64,000 nt of DNA from Niabella sp. (GTDB lineage Bacteria; Bacteroidota; Bacteroidia; Chitinophagales; Chitinophagaceae). Position numbers and translations under genes: made by a program. Positions 1 to 8,862 of the stretch are shown piece after piece. The stretch is taken from contig JAGIAQ010000011.1 in the NCBI GenBank assembly GCA_017744795.1, positions 1 through 64,000 of the forward strand, written 5' to 3'. Positions within the stretch are counted from its first letter, which is position 1. Each line of letters opens with the position of its first letter. Below the pieces are notes generated by a model. That model saw nothing but the letters and a program-made list of their open reading frames with translations, did not search any database and was not told where the DNA came from.

Positions 1-462
1 ACTCAGCATTTGAGCCACTTCGCTGCATTGCAACCCCTCTTCTTTCACCAGTCTGAAAATCAGTTTTCGCTTTAAAGGCAATGTTTCCGTTGCGCGTTCC
101 AGCAACTCCATCAGCTCTTTGTTTTCAACAGTTTCTCCAACCGGCGCCGTTACCGCTGCAGCGCTCCGGTCATCCGGCTCAATGGCGTTTAACTTGTTTT
201 GAAGCGCTCTCCTGTAATCAATGACCGCGTTTTTGACAGCACTGTACAAATATGCTCCAGGCACCTGCACCGGATCAAGCAACGCTCTTTTTTGCCAGAG
301 CTTTGCAAAAAAAGCGGCAACAATATCTTCAGCGGTCTCCCGTTGTCCTGTTTGCCAAAAGACAAACCGTACCAGCGGGGCATAGTATTCCCGAAACAAC
401 CGTTCGAAAGCCTCACGGGAGCCGTTTTTAATTTCATTAAACAATAGATCGGGCGATTGCAT
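1..462 (-). CDS. ECF-type RNA polymerase sigma factor (3' end beyond window)
   Basis: The minus strand is open from ATG at 460-462 to the window edge, giving 154 codons without a stop, so the C-terminus is missing. The protein begins MQSPDLLFNEIKNG and has sigma-70 region 2 features at about residues 10-80: SREAFERLFREYYAPLVRFVF, a TAEDIVAAFFAKLW segment and an AYLYSAVKNAVIDYRR segment. Region 4 starts near the window edge (ERATETLPLKRKLIFRLVKEEGLQCSEVAQ), where the helix-turn-helix would recognise the -35 element. The family directs core polymerase to a small regulon, in Bacteroidota often with an anti-sigma FecR and a SusC/D pair. No such partner is visible because the gene runs off the window. 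It is transcribed divergently from glmS. Family call is firm; regulon unknown. Confidence 0.85.
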   Translation of the reverse strand, partial: MQSPDLLFNEIKNGSREAFERLFREYYAPLVRFVFWQTGQRETAEDIVAAFFAKLWQKRALLDPVQVPGAYLYSAVKNAVIDYRRALQNKLNAIEPDDRSAAAVTAPVGETVENKELMELLERATETLPLKRKLIFRLVKEEGLQCSEVAQMLS

Positions 463-571
463 CCTGTACAGATTCAAAGACGGTAAGCTCTCAAAAAATA
501 CTCACTCATCCAACAGATTTTTTTAAAAATTTAAATACACATTACTATTATTTAATTCTATTGCGCAATCG

Positions 572-596
572 TTTGCACAATTTTTTCCTTACTTTG
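572..596 (+). promoter_or_regulatory. possible glmS promoter
   Basis: A TTTG at 572-575 and TACTTTG at 590-596 resemble the Bacteroidota -33 (TTTG) and -7 (TAnnTTTG) elements. The -7 copy is one base short and the 14-base spacing is shorter than usual, so this is only a weak match. It would give a leader of about 120 nt before the glmS ATG at 722. Confidence 0.3.
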
Positions 597-721
597 CGTC
601 CCATTAACAAAAGCAGGGCAACAACGCTTCCTTTACTGATCTGGCCCGGATGTACCATCCGATACCGGCAGGGATTTTGCACAGGCAAGACGTTGTACTA
701 ATAATTAAAACAATCGATATT

Positions 722-2560
722 ATGTGCGGAATCGTTGGCTACACAGGACAAAAGCAGGCTTATCCGATTATTGTAAAAGGATTAAAAAGACTGGAATACA
801 GGGGCTATGACAGTGCAGGCGTTGCCATTTTGGACAGCGATCATTTAAGACTTTACAAGAAAAAAGGAAAAGTAGCTGATCTGGAAGAAGCCATCGGCAC
901 AAAAAATGTGCAGGGCACTACGGGCATCGGGCACACCCGCTGGGCTACTCACGGAGAACCGAGCGACCGGAATGCACACCCGCATCTTTCCAAAAGCGGC
1001 AGCATCGCTATGATCCATAATGGCATCATCGAAAATTATGCACAGTTGAAAAACGAATTACTAAAAAAAGGGTATACTTTTTCGAGTGATACGGACACGG
1101 AAGTGCTGTTAAATTTCATCGATGAAATTAAAACCCAAAACGATTGCTCTTTGGAGGAGGCAGTACGCATCGCCCTGAAACGCGTAACCGGTGCCTATGT
1201 CATTTTATTGATCGAAACCGCCAACCCCGATACGATCATTGCCGCAAGGAAAGGAAGCCCGTTGGTGATCGGCGTGGGCCACAATGAGCATTTCCTGGGC
1301 TCGGATGCCTCTCCCATGCTGGAATATACCAAAGAAGTGGTTTATATCAATGACTATGAACTGGCCATTGTAAAACCCGATCAGCTCATCCTCAAAAACC
1401 TGGGAAACGAGGTCATTACCCCTTATGTCCAAAAGCTCGATATAGAGCTGGCCGCCATCGAAAAAGGAGGCTTTGATCATTTCATGCTAAAAGAAATTTT
1501 TGAACAGCCCCAAACCATATTTGACTGTATGCGCGGGCGCCTCAATTCGCAGGCGGGCACCATCACCATGGCGGGCATTCAGCAGCATGCGGACCAGATC
1601 ATTAATGCCAGTCGCATAGTGATCATCGCCTGCGGCACCAGCTGGCATGCGGGTTTGGTTGCCGAGTATATTTTTGAAGAGCTGTGCCGTATCAATGTTG
1701 AAGTGGAGTACGCATCTGAGTTTCGCTACCGGAACCCCGTTATCAGCAAGGGAGATGTTATCCTGGCGGTGAGCCAGAGCGGTGAAACAGCCGATACATT
1801 GGTGGCGATTGAAACGGCAAAAGAAAAAGGCGCATTGATCCTCGGTGTTGTCAATGTAGTAGGATCGTCTATCGCCCGGGCCAGCCACGGCGGAGCCTAT
1901 ACACATGCGGGCCCCGAAATAGGTGTTGCCTCCACCAAGGCTTTTACTGCACAACTGGTCGTACTTACGTTGATCGCATTAAAGATCGCTTACCTGAAAG
2001 GCTCCATCGATGAAACCCGGTATAAAAAACTGCTGGCTGAGTTAGATCAGATCCCTGAAAAAGTAGCCTGGATACTGAACCACCACGAACAGATAAAATC
2101 GATAGCTGAAAAATATAAAGACGCCCGCGACTTCCTGTACCTGGGCCGCGGCTATAACTTCCCCGTTGCTTTGGAGGGAGCCTTAAAGCTGAAAGAAATT
2201 TCTTATATCCACGCAGAGGGTTACCCGGCGGCTGAAATGAAGCACGGCCCCATTGCCCTGGTAGATGAGCAACTGCCCGTAGTAGTGGTGGCTACGAAGG
2301 ATCAATATCATGAAAAAGTAGTGAGCAATATCCAGGAAATCAAAGCGCGCAAGGGAAAAGTGATCGGCATTATTACCGAAGGAGACGCCACCAGCGCCGC
2401 CCTTTGCGACGATGCGATCGCTGTGCCTGAAGCAGATGAAATTGTAGCGCCAATGCTATCCGTGGTGCCTTTGCAACTCCTGTCCTATTTTATAGGTGTG
2501 GCAAAAGAATGCAATGTGGACCAGCCACGGAATTTGGCAAAAAGCGTGACAGTTGAATAG
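722..2560 (+). CDS. glmS: glutamine--fructose-6-phosphate aminotransferase (isomerizing)
   Basis: GlmS makes glucosamine 6-phosphate from fructose 6-phosphate and glutamine, the first committed step toward UDP-GlcNAc, in the cytoplasm. I start it at ATG 722 and not at the upstream in-frame ATG 650 because maturation must expose the nucleophile Cys2 of MCGIVGYTG; the upstream extension is not homologous to the family. The 612-residue product has a class II glutamine amidotransferase domain (about 2-220, with HTRWATHG and the DTDTEVL segment), a first SIS domain around the CGTSWHAGL loop (Cys about 304) with SQSGETADT, and a second SIS domain with YLGRGYNFPVALEGALKLKE. It ends with the conserved LAKSVTVE tail that closes the active site. 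Length matches the bacterial enzyme. No glmS ribozyme-like leader was recognised. Confidence 0.97.
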   Translation: MCGIVGYTGQKQAYPIIVKGLKRLEYRGYDSAGVAILDSDHLRLYKKKGKVADLEEAIGTKNVQGTTGIGHTRWATHGEPSDRNAHPHLSKSGSIAMIHNGIIENYAQLKNELLKKGYTFSSDTDTEVLLNFIDEIKTQNDCSLEEAVRIALKRVTGAYVILLIETANPDTIIAARKGSPLVIGVGHNEHFLGSDASPMLEYTKEVVYINDYELAIVKPDQLILKNLGNEVITPYVQKLDIELAAIEKGGFDHFMLKEIFEQPQTIFDCMRGRLNSQAGTITMAGIQQHADQIINASRIVIIACGTSWHAGLVAEYIFEELCRINVEVEYASEFRYRNPVISKGDVILAVSQSGETADTLVAIETAKEKGALILGVVNVVGSSIARASHGGAYTHAGPEIGVASTKAFTAQLVVLTLIALKIAYLKGSIDETRYKKLLAELDQIPEKVAWILNHHEQIKSIAEKYKDARDFLYLGRGYNFPVALEGALKLKEISYIHAEGYPAAEMKHGPIALVDEQLPVVVVATKDQYHEKVVSNIQEIKARKGKVIGIITEGDATSAALCDDAIAVPEADEIVAPMLSVVPLQLLSYFIGVAKECNVDQPRNLAKSVTVE

Positions 2561-2613
2561 CAAATTTGAAAATGTGAAAATGTGTAGATGAAGAATATCA
2601 AATTAATAAAACG

Positions 2614-2704
2614 CGTCATCCCGACACCTGCGCAGCTGGCGAGGGAGCCCATGCAGGCGGAATGGAAATTTGAATCCCGATAGCTATCGAAAGTGAGAAT
2701 GACG
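2614..2704. repeat. REP/MITE-like intergenic element with inverted ends
   Basis: Between glmS and the DUF4954 gene, a roughly 90-bp stretch starts CGTCATCCCGAC and ends GTGAGAATGACG; the ends are imperfect inverted repeats (9 of 12 positions). It contains a perfect 12-bp palindrome CGATAGCTATCG at 2678-2689. The composition and layout resemble the non-coding dispersed repeats common in Bacteroidota intergenic regions. Only one copy is in this window, so repeat status is inferred. Confidence 0.45.
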
Positions 2705-2855
2705 ATGAATAATGAATAGTCAGAGATGAGTGGTGAATAGCTCCGGGCATAAGGAGGTAGCGTTCTACTAACGTCAAATATCAATCCATTAACGCGTATC
2801 ACCTGAGACCTGGAACCTGAAACTTGTAACATTTAGTCCTGTATCTAAATCTAAT

Positions 2856-5069
2856 ATGAACCAGATAAAAAAACTTCCCGTAGGGGATTTGGGATATAAT
2901 TTTATTCCAAAGGAATTTTTACCCGAAGGTGAAAATGAATACTATATTCGTTTTAAACAGAACCCTGCCACAGACTACCGGCCGCTGACCCGCCAGGAGA
3001 TCGCTATATTAAAATCGAATGGCAACCGGTCGGACAATTGGTCCAATATTCTGGTTCGGGAGGGAATTGATGTATTGCTGATCGAGGATTGCACCTTCTT
3101 CGGACTGGTGCGCATCGGTAAACTGGAGCCCTATTTTTTGGAGTTCAGCCAGCTGCGCACACCCGTGGGCCTGTACCGCAGCTTTATTGTAAGCTGCGAT
3201 ATCGGCAATAATGTTGCCGTCAACAATGTGCGGATGCTGAGTCATTATATTATAGAGGATGAAGCCATCCTCATTAATGTAAATGAGATGTCCTGCACTT
3301 CTTACAGCAAGTTCGGGAACGGGATCATCAAAGAGGGAGAGCCTGAAGATATCCGCATCTGGCTGGAACTCTGTAATGAGAACGGCGGCAGAAAAGTAAT
3401 GCCCTTTGACGGCATGCTGCCCGGCGATGCCTGGCTATGGTCCAAATACCGGGCCAATGAAAAGCTGCTGGAAGCTTTCAAAGATTTTACGGATCGAAAG
3501 TTCGGCCGGCAGCGGGGCACATATGGCACTGTAGGAAAACGAACCATTATAAAGAATACACATATTGTTAAAGATGTACGTATAGGCAGCGATGCCTATA
3601 TAAAAGGTGCTAACAAATTAAAGAACCTCACCATTAACTCCGACGAAAACGCTAAATCACAAATTGGAGAAGGTTGTGAAATGGTAAACGGCATTATGGG
3701 TGCCGGCAGCCGGGCTTTTTACGGTGTAAAAGCCGTTCGTTTTATTTTAGCGCCGTTCTCTCAACTTAAATACGGGGCACGACTGATCAACTCCTACCTG
3801 GGTGAGAACGCCACCATTTCCTGTTGCGAGGTATTAAACACGCTCCTTTTTCCCGCACACGAACAACACCACAATAACTCTTTCCTTTGCGCATCATTGG
3901 TGATGGGACAAAGTAATATTGCTGCAGGAGCTACCATCGGATCGAATCATAATTCGCGCGCCGCAGATGGTGAATTGCAGGCCGGGCGCGGTTTCTGGCC
4001 GGGGCTTTGTGTAAGCCTGAAGCACAATTCAAAATTTGCATCCTTTACCATGATCGCCAAAGGCGATTATCCTGCCGAGCTCAATATACCAATACCTTTT
4101 TGTCTGGTAAGCAACGACCTGCACACGGATCAGTTAGTAATAATGCCTGGTTATTGGTTTTTGTATAATATGTATGCCATCCTGCGCAACGAACGAAAAT
4201 TTGCAGATCGTGATAAACGCAAAGAGAAAAAACAATTACTCGAATACGATTGTCTGGCCCCGGACACCGTAAACGAGCTCTTTACCGGGCTGCGCCTGCT
4301 TAGCCGGTATACAGGAAAGGCCTTCTATCAAAAGAATCAGTTAGTGGGCAGCGACCATGAGCAGGAACAAAAAGGACGTGAGCTGCTGGAAAGTCGTGCT
4401 CCTGTTGTAGCACAACTGGAGGTCTTTGCCGGAGACATAGAGAATTCTCATCGTCTGGTGCGGATCATAAAAGTACAGGAAGCCTATACCGTCTACAAAA
4501 GAATGCTCAGCTATTATGGCACCTGCCAGCTTATCAACTGGCTGAACCTGCAGGAAGAGAAAAATATTACTTCCATAAAAGATCTTTTTAGCAAAGCAGC
4601 AGAACGTAAAACCTGGTTAAACGTGGGCGGGCAACTGATCCCGGAGAAAGAAGTAAAAACACTGATCAGCAGTATTGAATCCGGCAGCACTGAAAAGGGC
4701 TGGGAACAGGTGCACACGTTTTATCAGCAACAGGCAGCAGCCTATGACACAGAAAAACTGCAGCACGGTCTTAGCGCCTTAAAAGAAATACATGGATTGA
4801 ATACTGATACAATAGAAGTGCCGTTGCTAACCGGTCTTTTGCAGGATGCAATAAACACCAAGGAGTGGATCGCCCAATCTGTTTACGATTCAAAAGTAAA
4901 GGATTATGAAAATCCATTTCGCAAAATGGTATATGAAAGCATTGTTGAAATGGAACAGGTTGTCGGCAAATTTTCCGACAACCAATTCGTGAACGAACAG
5001 CGCCAGGAAACAGCCACATTTAAAGAAAGCACAGAACAGCTGATTGCCCAATTAAAACTGTTGTTTTAA
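2856..5069 (+). CDS. DUF4954 family protein, left-handed beta-helix type
   Basis: A 737-residue cytoplasmic protein without a signal peptide. The N-terminal two thirds (about 1-470) match my memory of the DUF4954 family of Bacteroidota, which contains imperfect hexapeptide repeats of the left-handed beta-helix kind. Isoleucine/valine-rich turns such as KNTHIVKDVRIGSDAYIKGANKL and INSYLGENATISCCEVLNTL are visible, followed by HNNSFLCASLVMGQSNIAAGATIGSNHNSR. Such helices occur in sugar-nucleotide acyltransferases and pyrophosphorylases, and these proteins are sometimes described as UDP-GlcNAc pyrophosphorylase-related; no reaction is established. The C-terminal about 250 residues are charged and mainly helical. 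The gene follows glmS by 295 bp in the same direction, so a role near amino-sugar metabolism is possible but only suggested by context. Confidence 0.8.
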   Translation: MNQIKKLPVGDLGYNFIPKEFLPEGENEYYIRFKQNPATDYRPLTRQEIAILKSNGNRSDNWSNILVREGIDVLLIEDCTFFGLVRIGKLEPYFLEFSQLRTPVGLYRSFIVSCDIGNNVAVNNVRMLSHYIIEDEAILINVNEMSCTSYSKFGNGIIKEGEPEDIRIWLELCNENGGRKVMPFDGMLPGDAWLWSKYRANEKLLEAFKDFTDRKFGRQRGTYGTVGKRTIIKNTHIVKDVRIGSDAYIKGANKLKNLTINSDENAKSQIGEGCEMVNGIMGAGSRAFYGVKAVRFILAPFSQLKYGARLINSYLGENATISCCEVLNTLLFPAHEQHHNNSFLCASLVMGQSNIAAGATIGSNHNSRAADGELQAGRGFWPGLCVSLKHNSKFASFTMIAKGDYPAELNIPIPFCLVSNDLHTDQLVIMPGYWFLYNMYAILRNERKFADRDKRKEKKQLLEYDCLAPDTVNELFTGLRLLSRYTGKAFYQKNQLVGSDHEQEQKGRELLESRAPVVAQLEVFAGDIENSHRLVRIIKVQEAYTVYKRMLSYYGTCQLINWLNLQEEKNITSIKDLFSKAAERKTWLNVGGQLIPEKEVKTLISSIESGSTEKGWEQVHTFYQQQAAAYDTEKLQHGLSALKEIHGLNTDTIEVPLLTGLLQDAINTKEWIAQSVYDSKVKDYENPFRKMVYESIVEMEQVVGKFSDNQFVNEQRQETATFKESTEQLIAQLKLLF

Positions 5070-5075
5070 TTGGGC
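5046..5075 (+). terminator. perfect 13-bp hairpin over the stop codon
   Basis: GCCCAATTAAAAC (5046-5058) and GTTTTAATTGGGC (5063-5075) form a perfect 13-bp stem with a TGTT loop. The TAA stop of the DUF4954 gene (5067-5069) lies inside the right arm. There is no T-run after it, so it is a terminator-like or mRNA-stabilising hairpin, not a canonical intrinsic terminator. Confidence 0.5.
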
Positions 5076-5450
5076 CGGTCCCACAAGTCGCATTAGTCCC
5101 ATTTGCAGGCTAGTGTGACAAGTGGGACCGGTGCCACAAACCGCAGCACCGCAGATAACCTATAACCCGCTACCTGTAACTTTCCTCCTCAAAAATCACC
5201 TGAATTAGCGATGGCCTTAAACGTTTTTCCGCAATTCCTCACGCTACCTTTGTTAGCGAACAGGCGCAGATGACATAGCCCCGGGCAGGGCAATACTTAC
5301 TATATTTCTAAGAACGCCACCCAGTAATTAATGCAGTGCCCGACAGAAGCTGTCAGATCCTGAGACCCCATTAATGATCCTCTTTACGGCCGGGCCCTCT
5401 GGAAAAGACCAGCGATTTGCTTCATTGAAATCATTTTTAACCATTTCATT
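5070..5450. other. intergenic region upstream of the DUF6603 operon
   Basis: This 381-bp stretch holds no convincing gene. It contains the end of the stop-codon hairpin, a separate 10-bp perfect inverted repeat (CCGGTCCCAC at 5075-5084 with GTGGGACCGG at 5122-5131), a CCTATAACCCGCTACCTGTAAC-like low-complexity segment near 5158-5182, a TAnnTTTG element at 5245-5252, and a leader of about 190 nt with a small GACAG/CTGTC hairpin near 5341-5355. Confidence 0.6.
5245..5252 (+). promoter_or_regulatory. candidate -7 element of the four-gene operon
   Basis: TACCTTTG matches the Bacteroidota -7 consensus TAnnTTTG exactly. A clear TTTG -33 box is not present at the expected distance; a T-rich run (5224-5228) is in about the right place. 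If used, transcription starts near 5258 and the mRNA has an unusually long leader of about 190 nt before the ATG at 5451. Confidence 0.45.
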
Positions 5451-8400
5451 ATGGCAACAGCAACAGGCACCATTGAATCCCTCCTCTTAGAGTTAGGCAA
5501 GGCCATTGGCACCTTAGACCAGTCCCTGCAAACGCTCGGCGATGATATTTATGAAAAACTGGGAACCCCTTTGCCCGCGGCGCTCCGGGGCAATTCCGGT
5601 ATACTGGCCAAAACCAATGCGGTGGTATCAAAGGTTGCGGCGCTGGCCCCAATTGTAAGCGATCTGGCCGGAGCAATTGCCAGCACCAATATTGCCACCA
5701 TTATTCAAAAAGGAAGTGAACTGACCGCCGCGATTCCGGGTATTATCACCAGCATCAAAGAATTGGCAACCGCGATCACTAACCTGGCCAATGCGCTGCC
5801 TTCTGCCGCCGACCGGGATGCGTTATTGAATATGCTGCCCCAGCTGGCCGAACGTTTATTGGAATACGCCATCGTGGGCGCGCTGGGCGATAAAGCGCCT
5901 TATTTTACGCGCGTTGCCAACCTGCTGGGATTGATTGATAAAGAGCCCACTCCCCTGGCTGGTGTTACCCTTCCGCCCGCAACCACAGTCATTCCCAGAA
6001 GAATTTACCTGGACCAACTACCGGTGTTGCTGAGCGATCCGGGGCAATACCTGAAGAATACATTCCAATGGGGCAACCCGGGTTTCGACGGAAAGAAGCT
6101 TTATCAAAAAGTATTGGAGTTGATGCAGGAACTGGGACTTCCCGGCGACCTTACGGCAGCCGTTCCTCCAAAATTAGAAGCCGGCGGCACACCCGGTCAC
6201 CCTAACTTCACTTTGTCTTTAACCCCTTCCCTGAACCTGGGCTACCTGTTGCAGTTTGCAGCAGCAAAAAGCGCCCAGCCTTCTTTTAATATCTCACCCA
6301 ACTGGAAAGCCACAACCGACCTGGAAATAGCAGCGGCAGCAAGTATTGCAGGCGAGTGGTCTTTTCCCTTTGCCTTCACCGTTAATCCCACCGGCAGTTT
6401 CTCTTTAAAAACATCCGCAGGCGTTAAAGGTGAAAAATCAAGTGGCGATCCGATCAACATTATTTCCATTACCGGCAGCACCGGGTTGCAGGCCAAATCC
6501 ATCAGTGGCTCATTGGGGCTAACCGTTGATTCCGCCGGGATGCAGATCAATCCTTCGGTGCAAATAAAAGTGGAGGAGGGAAAATTAATCATCGACTTTT
6601 CGCAGGGCGATGGATTCATCCAGCAATTGCTTTCGGGCGTTCATTTCGAAGCCGATTTTGGTTTCACTGCTACCTGGGATCCCAAGAACGGGCTGAAGTT
6701 GCAGGGCAGCGGCGGCGTGGAATTATTCATTCCTCTGCAGGTAGACCTGGTATTGATCCAGGTAAAAGGCATTTATTTCTCCCTGGGATTTTCAACAGAA
6801 ACCCCGGTAAAACTGGGTCTGGGCGCACAATTGGGCGCCTGCCTGGGACCGTTGAAAGCGCTGGTAGATGACATTGGCACCAACATCAACCTAAGCTTTC
6901 CAACCAATGGCAGCGGCAATCTATCCTTTGCTCAAATGGGTTTTGGCTTTCAACCGCCCAATGGCGTTGGATTAAGCCTGGATACCGGGCCGATCAAAGG
7001 CGGCGGCTTTTTAAAGCTGGATCCGGCAAAAGGCGAATACTTCGGCTACCTGGAATTAAGTTTCCAGGGCATTGTTGATCTGAAAGCCATTGGCATCATC
7101 AACACCAAAATGCCCGACGGTTCCAATGGCTTCTCCTTGCTGATCCTGATCACCGCCGAATTCACGCCCATTCAACTGGGATTTGGATTTACGTTAAACG
7201 GTGTGGGTGGCCTGCTGGGGCTGAACCGCAGCACCGATGTTGACGCATTGAAGTTGGGTGTACGATCCGGCGCAGTAAGCAATATCCTCTTCCCTGAAAA
7301 CATTGAATCCAACTTCAACCAGATCATCAGTGATCTTAAGTCGATCTTCCCCATTGCAGAGGGGCATTTTATACTGGCCCCCATGGCTAAGCTGGGCTGG
7401 GGCACGCCTACACTGATCACGTTGGAGCTCGGAATCATTATCGACATTCCCAGCCCGCAACTGGTGATCCTGGGTGTGTTGCGCTGCATACTACCTTCTG
7501 AAGATGTACCGCTGTTGAGCCTGCAGGTAAATTTTGCCGGGGGCATTGATTTTACATCGGGGCTTTGGTTTGATGCCAGCCTGTTCGATTCAAAACTATT
7601 GACCTTTGTACTTACCGGCGATATGGCCCTGCGCATCAACTGGGGCGATCACCCTTCTTTCATTATTTCCGTGGGCGGGTTCCATCCAAAATTCAAAGAG
7701 ATCCCCCCCGACCTTGTGGGGATGAAACGGTTGAGTATCTCGCTGCTTTCCGGCGATAACCCGCGTATCACTATTTCTGCTTATTTCGCCATCACTTCCA
7801 ATACGGTGCAATCCGGCGCCCGGGCCGAGCTTTATGCCGCTGCCTGCGGATTTAATATTTACGGCTTCCTGGGGTACGATCTGCTCGTGCAATTTAGTCC
7901 GTTCCATTTTATTGCAGACATTGATGCCGGCATTGCCCTGAGATGCGGCACCGATGAGATCGCGGGCATCGACGTGCATTGCGAACTATCCGGCCCCACT
8001 CCGTGGAATGCGAATGGTGACGCCAGTTTGAAGATACTTTTCTTTAAGATCTCTGTTCACTTTAATGTTACCTGGGGCGATAATACACCGGCTCAGCCGA
8101 TAGAAAAAGTGATGGTGTTGGATCTGGTGGCCGCCGCCCTGAGCGATCAACGCAACTGGAAAGCAGACCTGCTGCCCAACACCTCCACCAACGTTACTTT
8201 AAAGACGATTGCGCTGCCGGCAGATCAGCCCGATGCCATCGTGGTGCAACCCTTTACTATTTTATCTGTAAGTCAGAAAGTAGCCCCGCTTGATTACAAG
8301 ATCGATAAGTTCGGAAACAAAGGGGTAGACGGAGACAATACCTTTACCATAACCACCACAGCGGCCAATACAGATACCAAAGAGGAGTTTGCCGTAAGCA

Positions 8401-8861
8401 ATTTCACCAAACTCAACGATGATGAAAAGCTTTCCCGCGAGTCGTTTACACAATTGAAAAGCGGCATCCGCTTCCAGACATCTGATGCCAGCCAATACGG
8501 GAACGAGATCGACAGAGAAGTAACCTATGAGTTGAAGTATTATCAGCGCAGCACAGGCCTGATATTTGTGTTTGGGCAGTTCCAGTTCCTGAAGGACGCG
8601 TTCGACATATTTGTAAAAGGCAATGCCATTAATAAAAGCGCGTTGGCAGTGAATAAAAAGATCGCCACCAATGCGCCGGCAACGATTAACGTAGCGCCCC
8701 CAGCTTATTCTGTAGTGCATACCAGCAATATGGAGCTTGTGAACGCTACTTCGGTGGCGGCTTCAGAAGCAGAAGCCTATAACCTGCAGCAGGCGCTGAT
8801 CAGCGGCGATCCCACACTGAAAAATAAAATCCAGGTCGTTTCACAATTTGAACTGAATTAA
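5451..8861 (+). CDS. DUF6603 family large beta-rich protein (operon gene 1)
   Basis: A 1136-residue protein with no signal peptide. Residues about 1-150 are alanine/leucine-rich helices (LDQSLQTLGDDIYEKL, then LPSAADRDALLNMLPQLAERL). Residues about 230-900 are a very long succession of short, regularly alternating hydrophobic and polar strands rich in glycine and proline (for example FIPLQVDLVLIQVKGIYFSL and PSPQLVILGVLRCILPSEDV). I recognise this middle part as the DUF6603 family, which has no assigned function. The last about 230 residues form a separate region with VSQKVAPLDYKIDKFGNKG. The long alternating pattern would suit an extended beta-sheet structure; this is inference. It is the first gene of a tight four-gene operon and its stop is one base before the next ATG. 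Family call moderately confident; function unknown. Confidence 0.75.
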   Translation: MATATGTIESLLLELGKAIGTLDQSLQTLGDDIYEKLGTPLPAALRGNSGILAKTNAVVSKVAALAPIVSDLAGAIASTNIATIIQKGSELTAAIPGIITSIKELATAITNLANALPSAADRDALLNMLPQLAERLLEYAIVGALGDKAPYFTRVANLLGLIDKEPTPLAGVTLPPATTVIPRRIYLDQLPVLLSDPGQYLKNTFQWGNPGFDGKKLYQKVLELMQELGLPGDLTAAVPPKLEAGGTPGHPNFTLSLTPSLNLGYLLQFAAAKSAQPSFNISPNWKATTDLEIAAAASIAGEWSFPFAFTVNPTGSFSLKTSAGVKGEKSSGDPINIISITGSTGLQAKSISGSLGLTVDSAGMQINPSVQIKVEEGKLIIDFSQGDGFIQQLLSGVHFEADFGFTATWDPKNGLKLQGSGGVELFIPLQVDLVLIQVKGIYFSLGFSTETPVKLGLGAQLGACLGPLKALVDDIGTNINLSFPTNGSGNLSFAQMGFGFQPPNGVGLSLDTGPIKGGGFLKLDPAKGEYFGYLELSFQGIVDLKAIGIINTKMPDGSNGFSLLILITAEFTPIQLGFGFTLNGVGGLLGLNRSTDVDALKLGVRSGAVSNILFPENIESNFNQIISDLKSIFPIAEGHFILAPMAKLGWGTPTLITLELGIIIDIPSPQLVILGVLRCILPSEDVPLLSLQVNFAGGIDFTSGLWFDASLFDSKLLTFVLTGDMALRINWGDHPSFIISVGGFHPKFKEIPPDLVGMKRLSISLLSGDNPRITISAYFAITSNTVQSGARAELYAAACGFNIYGFLGYDLLVQFSPFHFIADIDAGIALRCGTDEIAGIDVHCELSGPTPWNANGDASLKILFFKISVHFNVTWGDNTPAQPIEKVMVLDLVAAALSDQRNWKADLLPNTSTNVTLKTIALPADQPDAIVVQPFTILSVSQKVAPLDYKIDKFGNKGVDGDNTFTITTTAANTDTKEEFAVSNFTKLNDDEKLSRESFTQLKSGIRFQTSDASQYGNEIDREVTYELKYYQRSTGLIFVFGQFQFLKDAFDIFVKGNAINKSALAVNKKIATNAPATINVAPPAYSVVHTSNMELVNATSVAASEAEAYNLQQALISGDPTLKNKIQVVSQFELN

Positions 8862-8862
8862 T

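Noticed and set aside
650-721. In-frame extension of glmS to the ATG at 650
   Set aside because: GlmS needs Cys right after the initiator Met, as in MCGIVGYTG at 722; the added 24 residues have no counterpart in the family.
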